The notes: generated from the sequence alone by a model not told the origin. A stretch of 64,000 nucleotides of DNA from Pseudomonas sp. Choline-02u-1 (GCF_002836515.1 NZ_PJBC01000066.1:62001-126000), one strand, 5' to 3'; shown: positions 9,080-18,364, counted from the stretch's first letter. Translations and numbers: made by a program.

Positions 9080-9358
9080 ATGTCGCTGCACTTGATGACG
9101 CTGTTTACCGCCCATCCCGCCAAGTTGATCAACCTGCTGGCCTTGCTTCTGGCCTTTCCAGGCAGTTGGCTGCTGCACGCAACCCGCCGCCGCGAGCAAC
9201 GCGCGCAGGCCAGTCTCGCTGCCCAGCGCCAGGCGCAGCCGAATGCCGAGCCGATCCTTGATTGGGCGACGTTGCGCATGAACCGGTTTTTCTATCGTTT
9301 TGGTTTTGCCTGTTTAGGCCTGGCTCTGCTGGTCTCCTGGATCAGCACACGCTTCTGA
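9080..9358 (+). CDS. Small two-helix membrane protein of unknown function
   Basis: 92 residues. There is one hydrophobic segment near residues 14-33 (AKLINLLALLLAFPGSWLL), a basic coiled region (TRRREQRAQASLAAQRQAQ), and a second segment near 71-88 (FGFACLGLALLVSW). This suggests an inner-membrane hairpin with the charged loop in the cytosol. No family recognised. ATG 9080 gives a clean N-terminus; the upstream in-frame extension looks non-coding. Confidence 0.65.
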   Translation: MSLHLMTLFTAHPAKLINLLALLLAFPGSWLLHATRRREQRAQASLAAQRQAQPNAEPILDWATLRMNRFFYRFGFACLGLALLVSWISTRF

Positions 9359-9371
9359 CCCGCTTACGCAT

Positions 9372-9402
9372 AAAAAACGGCGCCCGTTGGCGCCGTTTTT
9401 GC
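9372..9402. terminator. Bidirectional rho-independent terminator
   Basis: AAAAAACGGCGCC-CGTT-GGCGCCGTTTTT, between convergent genes ending at 9358 and 9419. Confidence 0.92.
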
Positions 9403-9418
9403 GTTTGCCGGAAACCGC

Positions 9419-10582
9419 TTACAACGGCAACCCAGCCTTGACCCGATACTGATTGCGCACCGGCGTCGCATATTGCAGCACCAGATACGGACGATGCTCG
9501 GCGGGGCAGGCATCCAGTCGGCTCTGCCACTCATCCTGCGCCTTGGCCAGTTCGTCAGCCGGGAACACCTCAGCTGCCTTCGGCACATTCAATTGCGGAT
9601 CGGCATCGGCCCACTGCGCGTACGCCAGGTAATGCACCGGGAACAACCGGTAGCCGCCGAGAATCTGCTTGTCCATCTCGATCGCCAGTTGCTTGGTGTC
9701 TTCGAACACCTCGGTAATCGGCGCGGCAAAGTTTACGTGCACCCGGCCCTTGTAGCCGGTGATGCCCTTGGCAATGCTCACGTCATCCTCGCCCGGCGCC
9801 TTGGCGTAGGTGCCGGTGGTAGCGCGGATGTACAGTTCGCGGGCCTTGGCCTGGTCGCACGGGTCGTACTCATAACTGATCGACACCGGGGTGACGTTGA
9901 GCGAGCGGATCACTTCGCCGAACGGCTCGTCCTTGCGGCTCATGTGGAACATCTTGAGGATCGCCGACTCGGTGCGGTCGTCGCCATCCTTCGCCCGACC
10001 TTCAGCCTGCGCGATCCAGATCGAGGCGCAATCGTTGCGGATCGAGTGGTTGATGTACGCCGACAACAGTTGATACGCCGCCATTTTCTCGCGACGGCCG
10101 GTGATCGAGCGATGCACGATGAAACTCTTGTTCAAGCGCATCAGGTCGCTGACAAACGGCTTTTGCAGCAGGTTGTCGCCAATCGCGATGCGCGGCGTCG
10201 GCAGGCCGGCGTGGTACACGGCGTAGTTGACGAAGGCCGGGTCCATCACGATATCGCGGTGGTTGGCGATGAACAGGTAGGCGCTGCCGGACTTGAATTG
10301 CTCGACACCGGTATACGTCACACCGTCGGTGGCGCGTTCGATGGTGTGGTCGACGTAGAACTCGACTTTGTCCTGTAAGGTAGCCACGGAATTCACGTCG
10401 GCAAACTCACGACGCAGCCGATGGGCTATAAGAGGTTTGAGCATCCAGCCGAAGGCACCGGCAAAACGCGGGAAGCGGAAGTGGGTGAGGATATCTAGAA
10501 ACGCCTTGTCGCCGAGCAGCCTTGCCAGTACCGCAGGTACTTCGCTGTCGTCGTAAGGTCGGATGGCATCGAATTCGCCCAT
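9419..10582 (-). CDS. Glycerol-phosphate acyltransferase family protein (PlsC/PlsB-like)
   Basis: 387 residues with this start. The motif NHRDIVMDPAF near the middle of the N-terminal half matches acyltransferase block I. Its His and Asp are five residues apart, where the classic motif has four; I recall the same HRDIV(L/M)D form in a subgroup of glycerol acyltransferases. A block III-like segment is seen in IWIAQAEGRAKDGDDRT (the EGxR element). The likely role is acyl transfer to a glycerol-phosphate-type lipid at the inner membrane; the acceptor is unknown. ATG 10582 is preferred over 10585 because it sits 4 bases from AGAGAG. Confidence 0.8.
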   Translation of the reverse strand: MGEFDAIRPYDDSEVPAVLARLLGDKAFLDILTHFRFPRFAGAFGWMLKPLIAHRLRREFADVNSVATLQDKVEFYVDHTIERATDGVTYTGVEQFKSGSAYLFIANHRDIVMDPAFVNYAVYHAGLPTPRIAIGDNLLQKPFVSDLMRLNKSFIVHRSITGRREKMAAYQLLSAYINHSIRNDCASIWIAQAEGRAKDGDDRTESAILKMFHMSRKDEPFGEVIRSLNVTPVSISYEYDPCDQAKARELYIRATTGTYAKAPGEDDVSIAKGITGYKGRVHVNFAAPITEVFEDTKQLAIEMDKQILGGYRLFPVHYLAYAQWADADPQLNVPKAAEVFPADELAKAQDEWQSRLDACPAEHRPYLVLQYATPVRNQYRVKAGLPL

Positions 10583-10722
10583 CATGCTCTCTTGTTGGAA
10601 ACGGCTAGGGTAAGTAAAGGGTTTGATCGAAAACCCGCGGGGCGCGGTCTGAAAGTAGCCAGACAAAAATAGCCCTGCAAATAGACCGGCGATTATACGC
10701 ACAAGTCACTGGGGAGACCGCG

Positions 10723-10905
10723 ATGCTGGAAAATGCAGTGTATGAATGTCCTTATTGCGGTGAAGAAGTCGAGACCACGCTGGATCTGTCCGGCGGCGAC
10801 CAAACGTACATCGAAGACTGCCAGGTGTGCTGTCGTCCGATCACCTTTGTCCTGCAGGTACATGAAGACGAGTGGCATCTGGAAGTCTTCAGCGAAAACG
10901 AATGA
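10723..10905 (+). CDS. CPXCG-motif cysteine-rich small protein
   Basis: 60 residues. It has CPYCG near residues 9-13 and CQVC near 35-38, two CxxC pairs that together make a likely zinc-ribbon site. The acidic character and the C-terminal VHEDEWHLEVFSENE are typical of this small gamma-proteobacterial family. The function is unknown; a nucleic-acid or protein adaptor role is plausible. It lies 10 bases before a DUF2007 gene and is surely cotranscribed with it. Confidence 0.88.
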   Translation: MLENAVYECPYCGEEVETTLDLSGGDQTYIEDCQVCCRPITFVLQVHEDEWHLEVFSENE

Positions 10906-10915
10906 GGGGCCGCGT

Positions 10916-11176
10916 ATGCAGCGCATCTACGAACCGGCGAACCTGATGGAAGGCGAAATGCTCAAGGGCATGCTTGCCAATGAAGGTATCGAGGCGCACC
11001 TGATCGGCCGTGATCTGGTGGGCGGTGCCGGTGAATTGCCGATCTTCGGACTGCTCTGGCTGTCGGTTGAGAACGATCAGGCCGAATACGCCCGCGAGCT
11101 GATCACCGCGTACAATGCCGCGCTGCCGCTGCCCGGCGACGAACCGGAAAGCTTCCCCGGGACGCTGGTCTGTTAG
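10916..11176 (+). CDS. DUF2007-type putative signal-transducing protein
   Basis: 86 residues. It begins MQRIYEPANLMEGEMLKGML and continues with EGIEAHLIGRDLVGGAGELP. This is the small ferredoxin-like alpha/beta fold of DUF2007, which resembles ACT/PII-type regulatory modules. The family has no established partner. It is tightly linked to the upstream CPXCG gene. The GGGGC sequence at 10906-10910 may serve as a weak ribosome-binding site. Confidence 0.85.
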   Translation: MQRIYEPANLMEGEMLKGMLANEGIEAHLIGRDLVGGAGELPIFGLLWLSVENDQAEYARELITAYNAALPLPGDEPESFPGTLVC

Positions 11177-11211
11177 GCTGACGTTGGTTTTATCAAGAGT
11201 CGTGTTGCCCC

Positions 11212-11835
11212 ATGTGTGGACGTTATGCCCTGTTTCGCTGGAACCGCGACTTCGCGGCCCTGCCAGGTTTTCCCGCCGATCAGCAGGCGCAGTGGAACAT
11301 TTCCCCCAATGATTCGGTGTTGATGCTGCGTGCCGACGAAGCCGGCGGGCGCACGTTGGCGCGTGCGCGCTGGGGGCTGACGCCGCCGTGGCTGACCGAT
11401 CTGTCGAAGACCCCGGCTCATGCCCGCGCCGAAACCGTGGCTGAACAGCCAATGTTTCGTGAGGCCTTGCGTCTGCGCCGCTGCCTGCTGCCGGCCAACG
11501 GTTTTTACGAATGGCGTGGCACCCAGCGCAAACGCCCCTATTGGCTGACGCCGGGGGAGGGCTCGTCGCTGTTTTTCGCGGCGATCTGGGAAGCGTATCC
11601 GGTGCAGGAGCAGGTCTGGCTGAGCGCGGCGGTGATCACTCAGTCGGCGGCGAGTCAGCGGCGGCCGTTGATTCTCGATGAAGCGGGGCAGGCTGCCTGG
11701 CTTGATCCCGAAACGCCGCTGCATGTGTTGCAGGGATTGCTCGCCAGTGAACCGGCGGCGCTGCGCGAGCGGGTGCTGGCGAATCTGGTGAATGATCCGA
11801 AGTTGAATGGGCCGGAGTGTCTCACCCCGGCGTGA
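11212..11835 (+). CDS. SRAP/YedK-family protein with altered active-site residues
   Basis: 207 residues. The family (HMCES/YedK) binds abasic sites in single-stranded DNA through the N-terminal Cys2. Here MCGRYALF at the start keeps Cys2, and PANGFYEW keeps the catalytic Glu (YedK Glu105). Two other key positions differ: the family INAR motif reads AHAR (Asn to His, YedK Asn75), and the HDRRP motif reads SQRRP (His to Ser, YedK His160). The positions are aligned by eye from remembered YedK sequence. The protein may still crosslink but probably releases or processes the adduct differently. Confidence 0.85.
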   Translation: MCGRYALFRWNRDFAALPGFPADQQAQWNISPNDSVLMLRADEAGGRTLARARWGLTPPWLTDLSKTPAHARAETVAEQPMFREALRLRRCLLPANGFYEWRGTQRKRPYWLTPGEGSSLFFAAIWEAYPVQEQVWLSAAVITQSAASQRRPLILDEAGQAAWLDPETPLHVLQGLLASEPAALRERVLANLVNDPKLNGPECLTPA

Positions 11836-11846
11836 TGTAAAAAGCG

Positions 11847-11925
11847 AAAAGATCGCAGCCTTCGGCAGCTCCTACAGGAAAATGCACATCCCGATGCAGG
11901 AGCTGCCGAAGGCTGCGATCTTTTG
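11847..11925. repeat. REP-type inverted repeat (family B)
   Basis: AAAAGATCGCAGCCTTCGGC through CTCCTACAGG (11847-11878) and the reverse complement at about 11895-11925 (with one change, TGCAGG). It lies between the convergent SRAP and chemoreceptor genes. Confidence 0.9.
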
Positions 11926-11934
11926 ATCTTGCCC

Positions 11935-14076
11935 CTAGACCTTGAACTGATTGATCAACCGCCGCTGCTGCTCGGCCAGTTTGGTCAAACCGGCGCTCGC
12001 CGAACTCGACTCATCCGCACCGCCTGCCACTTCATTGGCCACCTGACCTATATTGATCACGTTGCGGTTGATGTCATCGGCCACTGCGCTCTGCTCTTCC
12101 GCCGCACTGGCAATCTGCGTGTTCATGTCGTTGATCACTGATACCGCCTGCGTGATCGTCTCCAGCGCCTCGGCCGCTTTCGCCGCGTGTTGCACGCTTT
12201 CGTCGGTGCGGTTCTGGCTATCTTCCATTACCCGAACCACGTCGCGGGTGCCCTGTTGCAACTGTTGGATCATCGTCTGGATTTCTTCAGTGGCTTTCTG
12301 GGTTTTCTGCGCCAGATTGCGCACTTCGTCAGCGACCACGGCAAACCCGCGACCCTGCTCGCCGGCCCGTGCTGCTTCGATCGCCGCGTTGAGCGCGAGC
12401 AGGTTGGTCTGTTCGGCGATGCCGCGAATGGCAGTGAGGATGGCGTTGATGTTTTCGCTGTCCTTGGCCAGCGTCTGCACCACGTCGACAGCCTTGCCGA
12501 TTTCCACTGCCAGCACGCCAATCGAATTCGACGTGTCGCGCACGATCTGCATGCCCTGGCTGGCGGCCTGATCGGCGTGGCTGGCGGCTTGTGCGGCCTG
12601 GGTGGCGTTGCGCGCAACGTCCTGGGCGGTGGCGGTCATCTCCTGCACGGCGGTCGCGACTTGATCGATTTCGGCCATTTGTTTCTGCACGCCGATGTTG
12701 GTGCGGATGGCAATGTCTGCAGTGTGTTCCGAGGAATCGCTGACGCTCTGCACCGAGGTCACCACCTGGGTGATCATGGCCTGCAACTTGGCGAGGAAGG
12801 TGTTGAAGCCTTTGGCAATCGAGCCCAGTTCATCGCTGCGGTCACTGCTCAAGCGACGGGTCAGGTCACCTTCGCCCTGAGCGATGTCATCGAGCATGGC
12901 GACCATTTGCTTGAGTGGCCGCGCGATGCCATGTCCGACCAGCCAGATCACCAGCAGGCCGAGACCGGCGATGATCAGGCCGACCATCGCCATGCCGAAG
13001 GTGTCGGATTTACGCTGCGCATCGAGGTCGGCCTGCAGGTTTTGCAGATCGGCCATGACGGCGTTGAGCGGCAATTGCAGCATCAGCGTCCAGCGCGCGT
13101 CGGTCTGGCCGATGCCGAACGGCAGGTACAACTCGATACGGCCCTTGGCCTGATTGACCGAGTAGGTGACCTCATCGCGCTTGAGATTGGCGAGGTTGCT
13201 GGCCTGTTCGGCATCGAGGATGTCGCTGACTTTTTCACCGAATTTGCTCGAGTCCCTGGTGTAGGCAACGATTCGCCCGTTGCCGCCGACCAGAGCCATT
13301 TCACCGGCGCCGCTGTAAAGCTTCTGATTGGCGGCGAGGAGCATGTCCTGAATGAAGTTCACCGAAAGGTCGGCACCGACAATGCCCTGGAACGCGCCGT
13401 TGACCATGATCGGTTCAATGAACGAGGCGAGCATGACGATCTTGTCGCCGACTTTGTACGGTGCCGGGTCGATCACGCAGGGTTTCTTGGTTTCTTTCGA
13501 GCACAGGTAGTACTCGCTGGCGCGCACCCCGGTAGAGAGGGTTTTCTGGTCGTCGACATCGGCCAGTTTGTCCACGCCCAGGCTGCCGTCGGTATTGCGA
13601 AACCACCACGGTAGAAAGCGGCCGTTGGCGGGATCGATGCCGACCACAGAGCTGCCAACGTAGGCCGCGTCGTTGTGGTCCAGTGCGTTTTTTTCCCAGC
13701 CGATGTAGGTGCCGAGAATTTTCGGGTTCTTCTCGACGTTTTCCTTGATCAGGCTGATCAGCTGCTCGCGGCTGACGCTCAGGCGCGGCTGGCCATCGGC
13801 GCCGGTTGTACCGAGCAGAGCGTTGACGCGCACCAGGCCGCCGGCGATCAGCAGCGGCGCTTCGAGCTCGCGCTGGATCTGGCTGACCTGGGTCTGCGCC
13901 AGCGAAGTCAGGCGCTGTTCAATGACTTGCTCGAACTGCGCCTGGGTGCGCTGTTGCACCATTTCTTGAGTGCGGCTGCCGGAGAACAACGCGTACAGCA
14001 CCAGCGCCGCAACCACGCTGAGAACGATGGCGCCGGCCAGGGCGGCGACGGAAAACTGGATCGACTTGAACTTCAT
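11935..14076 (-). CDS. Methyl-accepting chemotaxis protein with dCache sensor
   Basis: 713 residues. The layout is TM1 at about 10-32, a long periplasmic double-Cache sensor at about 35-345, TM2 near 355-378, a HAMP domain, then the signalling domain with the hairpin tip [19 protein letters not shown]. The Cache domain contains [12 protein letters not shown], an aromatic-rich ligand pocket of the type seen in amine and amino-acid sensors, but the ligand cannot be read from this. There is no C-terminal CheR-binding pentapeptide. It is a single gene with no che genes nearby. By place it corresponds to PA4633 of PAO1. Confidence 0.93.
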   Translation of the reverse strand: MKFKSIQFSVAALAGAIVLSVVAALVLYALFSGSRTQEMVQQRTQAQFEQVIEQRLTSLAQTQVSQIQRELEAPLLIAGGLVRVNALLGTTGADGQPRLSVSREQLISLIKENVEKNPKILGTYIGWEKNALDHNDAAYVGSSVVGIDPANGRFLPWWFRNTDGSLGVDKLADVDDQKTLSTGVRASEYYLCSKETKKPCVIDPAPYKVGDKIVMLASFIEPIMVNGAFQGIVGADLSVNFIQDMLLAANQKLYSGAGEMALVGGNGRIVAYTRDSSKFGEKVSDILDAEQASNLANLKRDEVTYSVNQAKGRIELYLPFGIGQTDARWTLMLQLPLNAVMADLQNLQADLDAQRKSDTFGMAMVGLIIAGLGLLVIWLVGHGIARPLKQMVAMLDDIAQGEGDLTRRLSSDRSDELGSIAKGFNTFLAKLQAMITQVVTSVQSVSDSSEHTADIAIRTNIGVQKQMAEIDQVATAVQEMTATAQDVARNATQAAQAASHADQAASQGMQIVRDTSNSIGVLAVEIGKAVDVVQTLAKDSENINAILTAIRGIAEQTNLLALNAAIEAARAGEQGRGFAVVADEVRNLAQKTQKATEEIQTMIQQLQQGTRDVVRVMEDSQNRTDESVQHAAKAAEALETITQAVSVINDMNTQIASAAEEQSAVADDINRNVINIGQVANEVAGGADESSSASAGLTKLAEQQRRLINQFKV

Positions 14077-14327
14077 GGGAGCTCCGCACGCAAGAGGACA
14101 ATCTGCGAGGGATTTATCGGCGGGGTGAGCGTGGCCATGAGAGACGTTGGTCGGAATCGCCGCGCGATGTCGCTGATGGATCGGTGCGCGGCGGATTCAA
14201 TGCGCGTTGAGGAATTTCCAGCGAGTCTTGCGGCCATAGCTGAATGTACGCGCAATGCGTCCGTTGTATCTGGCGCCAATACAATTAGCCGCCTAGGATA
14301 CGCCTCAGGTTTTCAGGGAGCGTTTGA

Positions 14328-15146
14328 ATGAACAAGACATTGGTTACAAGTGCACTGAGCGCAGCGCTGTTGCTGGCCGGTTGTCAGTCGGTCAACACCA
14401 CCAGCGGCGGCGCCGTGGGCGTGGAGCGCAAACAGTACATGTTCAGCATGCTGTCCTCGCAAGAGGTCGACCAGATGTACGCGCAGTCGTATCAGAAGAC
14501 CGTCGGCGAAGCATCGAGCAAAGGTGTGCTGGACAAGACCAGCCCGGAAGCCAAACGCGTGCAGACCATCGCCAATCGCTTGATCGCCCAGGCGCCGACC
14601 TTCCGCCCGGACGCGGCGCAGTGGCAATGGGAAGTCAATCTGATCAAGAGCGATGAACTCAACGCCAACTGCGGCCCTGGCGGCAAGATCATTTTCTACA
14701 CCGGGCTGATCGACAGTCTGAAACTCACCGACGATGAAATTGCTGCAGTCATGGGTCATGAAATCGCCCACGCCCTGCGCGAGCACGGTCGTGAGGCGAT
14801 GTCGAAGGCCTATGGCATGGAAATGGCCAAGCAGGGCGCCGGCGCCTTGTTCGGTCTGGGGCAGGACAGTCTCGCGCTGGCCGACACCGTGGCCAACTAC
14901 GGTATGACCTTGCCCAACAGCCGCGCCAACGAAAACGAAGCCGACCTGATCGGCCTGGAACTGGCCGCCCGCGCTGGCTACAACCCGAACGCGGCGATCA
15001 CCCTGTGGGACGAGATGAGCAAGGCTTCCGAGGGCGCGCCACCGGAATTCATGAGCACTCACCCGGCGTCGAGCAGCCGCATTGCTGCGTTGCAGGCAGC
15101 GATTCCGAAGGTGATGCCGTTGTACGAAAAAGCCCCGAAATCCTGA
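14328..15146 (+). CDS. M48-family metalloprotease lipoprotein (LoiP/YggG-like)
   Basis: 272 residues. The N-terminus LLLAGCQSV has a lipobox with Cys19. The zinc motif HEIAH is at residues 144-148 (VMGHEIAHALREHGREAM), and the third ligand is probably the Glu in NENEADLIGLELAARAGY. This is the layout of outer-membrane-anchored periplasmic M48 peptidases such as LoiP, thought to act in envelope protein quality control. The C-terminal MSTHPASSSRIAAL is also typical. It is a single plus-strand gene, divergent from the chemoreceptor. Confidence 0.93.
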   Translation: MNKTLVTSALSAALLLAGCQSVNTTSGGAVGVERKQYMFSMLSSQEVDQMYAQSYQKTVGEASSKGVLDKTSPEAKRVQTIANRLIAQAPTFRPDAAQWQWEVNLIKSDELNANCGPGGKIIFYTGLIDSLKLTDDEIAAVMGHEIAHALREHGREAMSKAYGMEMAKQGAGALFGLGQDSLALADTVANYGMTLPNSRANENEADLIGLELAARAGYNPNAAITLWDEMSKASEGAPPEFMSTHPASSSRIAALQAAIPKVMPLYEKAPKS

Positions 15147-15173
15147 TTATCTTTCAGCAAGGCTGATGGCCTC

Positions 15174-15266
15174 TTCGCGAGCAAGCCCGCTCCCACACTG
15201 GATCTGCTTGAACACATAATCTGTGTTCACTGCCATCTAATGGGGGAGGGGGGGTGCTCCCGAAGA
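15174..15266. repeat. Decayed REP pair (family A)
   Basis: The left arm TTCGCGAGCAAGCCCGCTCC at 15174-15193 is intact. The expected partner at about 15241-15264 reads TGGGGGAGGGGGGGTGCTCC, recognisable but mutated at several places, so pairing is poor. Confidence 0.7.
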
Positions 15267-15295
15267 ACGGCCACACGGTTTATCGACGTGCGTTG

Positions 15296-15880
15296 TCAAA
15301 CCCAGCCGCTGCTCTGCATCGCTTTATAAACCGCGACAATCGCCAGAATCATGAACGCCGAAGCCGCGAGGCGGCGGATCAGGGTCAGCGGCAGTTTGTC
15401 TGCGGCAAAGTTACCCGCCAGCACAACCGGCACGTTGGCAATCAGCATGCCCACGGTGGTGCCGATAATCACCAGCCACAGTTCCGGATATTGCGCGGCG
15501 AGCATCACCGTGGCGATCTGCGTCTTGTCGCCGATTTCCGCGAGAAAGAACGCGATCAGCGTGGTCAGGAACGGCCCGAATTTGCGCGCGGTGCTGGCTT
15601 CGTCGTCATCCATTTTGTCTGGAACCAGGGTCCACAGCGCCGTGGCGGCGAAGCTGGCGGCGAGAATCCAGTGCAGAACGGCGTCGGAGAAGAAACTGCC
15701 GAACCAGGCACCTACCGCACCGGCTGCTGCGTGGTTGGCCAGCGTCGCGGCGACAATCCCGGCAATGATCGGCCAGGGTTTGCGAAAGCGAGCGGCGAGA
15801 ATCAGCGCGAGCAGTTGCGTCTTGTCGCCGATTTCGGCCAAGGCAACGATAGCGGTGGGAACGAGTAACGAGTCCAGCAT
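15296..15880 (-). CDS. GDT1/TMEM165 (UPF0016) family manganese exporter
   Basis: 194 residues, six or seven membrane segments. The two family signatures are both present: ALAEIGDKTQLLAL near the N-terminus and FLAEIGDKTQIATV in the second half, one per internal repeat. Proteins of this family move Mn2+ (and in eukaryotes Ca2+) across membranes, and bacterial members export excess Mn. ATG 15880 follows TAGGAA; longer in-frame starts would run into the leader RNA. The long leader is a yybP-ykoY Mn riboswitch, which strongly supports a Mn-export role. Confidence 0.93.
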   Translation of the reverse strand: MLDSLLVPTAIVALAEIGDKTQLLALILAARFRKPWPIIAGIVAATLANHAAAGAVGAWFGSFFSDAVLHWILAASFAATALWTLVPDKMDDDEASTARKFGPFLTTLIAFFLAEIGDKTQIATVMLAAQYPELWLVIIGTTVGMLIANVPVVLAGNFAADKLPLTLIRRLAASAFMILAIVAVYKAMQSSGWV

Positions 15881-15888
15881 CAGGGATT

Positions 15889-15960
15889 TCCTAAGGGGCG
15901 GGTCGACACGGCTATGACACGTACAGCCTTCCCGCCCCGGGTAAGGTGTGCGTGTCATAG
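15889..15960 (-). promoter_or_regulatory. Expression platform of the Mn riboswitch
   Basis: Minus-strand CTATGACACG (15951-15960) can pair with CGTGTCATAG (15912-15921). Inside that loop GGGGCGGG (15931-15938) can instead pair with CCCGCCCC (15895-15902), which touches the ribosome-binding site. The first arm overlaps the last bases of aptamer helix P1, so the structures exclude each other. This is read from complementarity; no folding was computed. Confidence 0.7.
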
Positions 15961-16085
15961 GTCTTGTCAAACCCTGCGATCCGTCTGGTGCGGACGCTTG
16001 GGTCGCATACGCCATGATCTGAGGATCAAGTATGTTGACGTATGCCGGACGAGCTTGGCGCTCGTGGGAGACTACTCCCCTAGGA
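15951..16085 (-). ncRNA. yybP-ykoY manganese riboswitch aptamer
   Basis: Read on the minus strand, the segment starts CCTAGGGGAGTAGTCTCCC at about 16084, has the conserved TACGTCAACATAC in the middle, and closes with TTGACAAGACCTA at about 15959. The GGGGAGUAG and CAAGACC elements are the two conserved loops that clasp Mn2+ in this class, and CCTAGG/CCTA make helix P1. It ends about 70 bases upstream of the GDT1-type exporter start, the usual target of this riboswitch. Confidence 0.9.
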
Positions 16086-16132
16086 CGGAGCGGATTCTGC
16101 CTAGGCAAATCCGATTGGGCAAGAACAAATTT

Positions 16133-17131
16133 TCAACCGCGCTTGGCCCGGTAGATCCGGAAACCATTGCCTTCAGCCTTGATCGCACACACGCCCAGGT
16201 GCTCCTCGATCAGCGGCTGATACTTGAGGAAGCTGTTGGCCACAAGACGAAGTTCGCCGCCGTTTTTCAGATGTTTCGCCGCTTTTCGCAACAGATTCTC
16301 GGTGGCGAAATAATCGGTGTGCACGCCGACGTGGAACGGCGGATTGCTCAGAATTGCGCTCAAACCCATCGGCGCGGCATCGATGCCATCACCGGTCAGC
16401 ACTTCCGCTTCCAGGCCGTTGGCGGCCAGCGTCAGACGGCTGCTGGCGGCAGCGAATGCGTCGACATCGAGCAAGGTCACCTGATTGTGCGGATAGCGGC
16501 GCTTCACAGCCGCCCCGAGCACACCGGCGCCGCAACCGAAGTCGAGCAGATGGCCGCTCGGCAGTTTGTCCAGATGCTCCAACAGCAGGGCGCTGCCGCG
16601 ATCCAGTCGACCGTGGCTGAACACGCCCGGCAGGCTGATGACTTTCAACGGGCCTTCGGCCAGCGGCAATTGGTAAGTCTGTGCGAGGCTTTCCAGTGAT
16701 TTTGCTTCAGGCGCGTTGGCCACGGTGACTTGCCAGAGCTGGCAGTGGCGAGCGCTGTCGAGTTTGCGCGGCTTGCCGAATGGGTTGAGTTGCTTGGACG
16801 CGCCCTCGATGCCGCTGCGTTTTTCCCCGACCAGAAACACTTCACGCCCGGCCAGACGCGATGCCACTGCGTTGAGGATGTAATCGGTCAGGTCCTTGGA
16901 TTTGGGCAGGAACACCACAGCGCTGTCGAATTCGCGCTCCGGAACATTCACACCGAACTGGCTGCGGCCCTCGAAACGCGCGTCCAGCGCGGCTTGATCG
17001 CCAGCGTGCCAGCACCAGCCGAACGCGTTGGGCAAGCGCCCGAGCAAGTCATCGGCGGGCAGGCCGGCCAACAGCAGCGAACCCTGGAATAACTCGGCCT
17101 GACGAAGCAGTACTTCACTGCGCGGATCCAT
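16133..17131 (-). CDS. rsmC: 16S rRNA (guanine1207-N2)-methyltransferase RsmC
   Basis: 332 residues, close to the usual size. Two methyltransferase-like halves are visible: a degenerate N-terminal domain and a C-terminal catalytic one with [15 protein letters not shown] (AdoMet loop) and LSNPPFHVG (the NPPF motif of N2-guanine methyltransferases). The N-terminal [20 protein letters not shown] is typical of RsmC. RlmG is the closest alternative, but the N-terminal half fits RsmC better. ATG 17131 follows GGAGCAG. It is followed by the riboswitch leader on the same strand. Confidence 0.9.
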   Translation of the reverse strand: MDPRSEVLLRQAELFQGSLLLAGLPADDLLGRLPNAFGWCWHAGDQAALDARFEGRSQFGVNVPEREFDSAVVFLPKSKDLTDYILNAVASRLAGREVFLVGEKRSGIEGASKQLNPFGKPRKLDSARHCQLWQVTVANAPEAKSLESLAQTYQLPLAEGPLKVISLPGVFSHGRLDRGSALLLEHLDKLPSGHLLDFGCGAGVLGAAVKRRYPHNQVTLLDVDAFAAASSRLTLAANGLEAEVLTGDGIDAAPMGLSAILSNPPFHVGVHTDYFATENLLRKAAKHLKNGGELRLVANSFLKYQPLIEEHLGVCAIKAEGNGFRIYRAKRG

Positions 17132-17163
17132 AACTGCTCCTTGAAAAAAAGTGCCGCAGTTTA

Positions 17164-18129
17164 TCAACTGACGACCCGCAGCGCCTCACCGCTGAAGAAC
17201 GCCCGGGCGTTTTCGCTCAGTTGGCCGACGATGCGCTGGCGGGCTTCGCGGCTGCCCCAGGCGTTATGCGGGGTGACGATCAGGCGCGCAATGTCGCCGG
17301 CCAGAAGAGGATTGCCCATTGTGGGCGGCTCGACGCTCAGCACATCCGTCGCCGCGCCGCCGAGGTGCCCGTTGCGCAGCGCGTCGGCCAGCGCCTGCTC
17401 ATCGATCAGCCCGCCCCGAGCAGTGTTGACCACGAACGCGCCAGGTTTCAGCGAGGCCAGCTCGCGCGCACCGATGAAATGGCGGGTGTGCTCGTTGAGC
17501 GGGCAGTGCAGGGTGAGCGCGTCGATCTGTGGCAGCAGTTCATTCAGTGGCAAGCGATCCGGGCGGGCAGGGCGCCCGGGAATCTGCCCGAGCAGCACGC
17601 GCATGCCGAACGCTTCGGCCAGCCGCGCCACGGCGCCACCGAGTTCGCCATGGCCGAGCAGGCCGAGGGTTTTGCCTTGCAGCTCAACGATCGGGTAGTC
17701 GAGCAGGCAGAACTGTTTCGCCTGTTGCCAGCGGCCCGCGCCCACAGCTTTCTGATAGTCGGCGAGGCGGGTGGCGAGGTTGAGCAACAACATGATTGTG
17801 TGTTGCGCCACCGACGGCGTGCCGTAAGCCTGGCAATTGCACACGGTGATGCCGTGGGCGCGGGCGGCAGTGAGGTCGACGTTGTTGGTGCCGGTGGCGC
17901 TGATCAGGATCAGTTTCAGCTGCGGGTTGGCGGCCATGGCGGCCGCGTCGATCACCACCTTGTTGGTGATCGCCACACTGGCGCCTTGCACGCGTTCACG
18001 GACCTGCTCCGGCAAGGTCTGGGCGAACAGTTGCAAGTCGCTGAAGCATTCACGCAACGGACCGAGATCCAGATCGCCGAGATCCAGTGAAGGGTGATCA
18101 AGGAATACCGCGCGGCGCGTGTTCGTCAT
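17164..18129 (-). CDS. hprA: D-2-hydroxyacid dehydrogenase, probable hydroxypyruvate/glycerate dehydrogenase
   Basis: 321 residues. The NAD-binding motif is [20 protein letters not shown]. The catalytic triad of the family is present: Arg in [10 protein letters not shown], Glu in DVLSVEPPT, and His in VTPHNAWGS. The expected reaction is NAD(P)H-dependent reduction of hydroxypyruvate or glyoxylate. The name follows the similar gene next to rsmC in PAO1, recalled from memory; substrate specificity cannot be read from the sequence. ATG 18129 is preferred over an in-frame TTG at 18132. It lies 32 bases upstream of rsmC and is likely cotranscribed. Confidence 0.88.
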   Translation of the reverse strand: MTNTRRAVFLDHPSLDLGDLDLGPLRECFSDLQLFAQTLPEQVRERVQGASVAITNKVVIDAAAMAANPQLKLILISATGTNNVDLTAARAHGITVCNCQAYGTPSVAQHTIMLLLNLATRLADYQKAVGAGRWQQAKQFCLLDYPIVELQGKTLGLLGHGELGGAVARLAEAFGMRVLLGQIPGRPARPDRLPLNELLPQIDALTLHCPLNEHTRHFIGARELASLKPGAFVVNTARGGLIDEQALADALRNGHLGGAATDVLSVEPPTMGNPLLAGDIARLIVTPHNAWGSREARQRIVGQLSENARAFFSGEALRVVS

Positions 18130-18218
18130 CAACTGTACCTTTTGTGCTGTGAGCGGAGGGCGTACTCTGCCGAGCCTAACAGATGAAACAATTGGTTACT
18201 TGATGCCGAAGTTTTCAA

Positions 18219-18307
18219 GTGAGAGCGGGCTTGCTCGCGAAAGCGGTGGGTCAGTCAGCGCAAGGGTTGAAGGTGACATCGCATTCGCGAGCAAGCCCGC
18301 TCCCACA
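18219..18307. repeat. REP-type inverted repeat pair (family A)
   Basis: AGTGAGAGCGGGCTTGCTCG at about 18219-18238 (one mismatch to the family) and TTCGCGAGCAAGCCCGCTCC from 18285, in the divergent gap between hprA and the LysE-type gene. Confidence 0.88.
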
Positions 18308-18364
18308 GAAATTGCATTTACCGGCTGGCAACAATGTGACCGTTTAATTTAAGAGGAGCCCCCA

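Noticed and set aside
12187-13614. A 475-codon open frame antisense to the chemoreceptor
   Set aside because: The receptor on the minus strand is intact and typical; the antisense frame is a codon-bias shadow.
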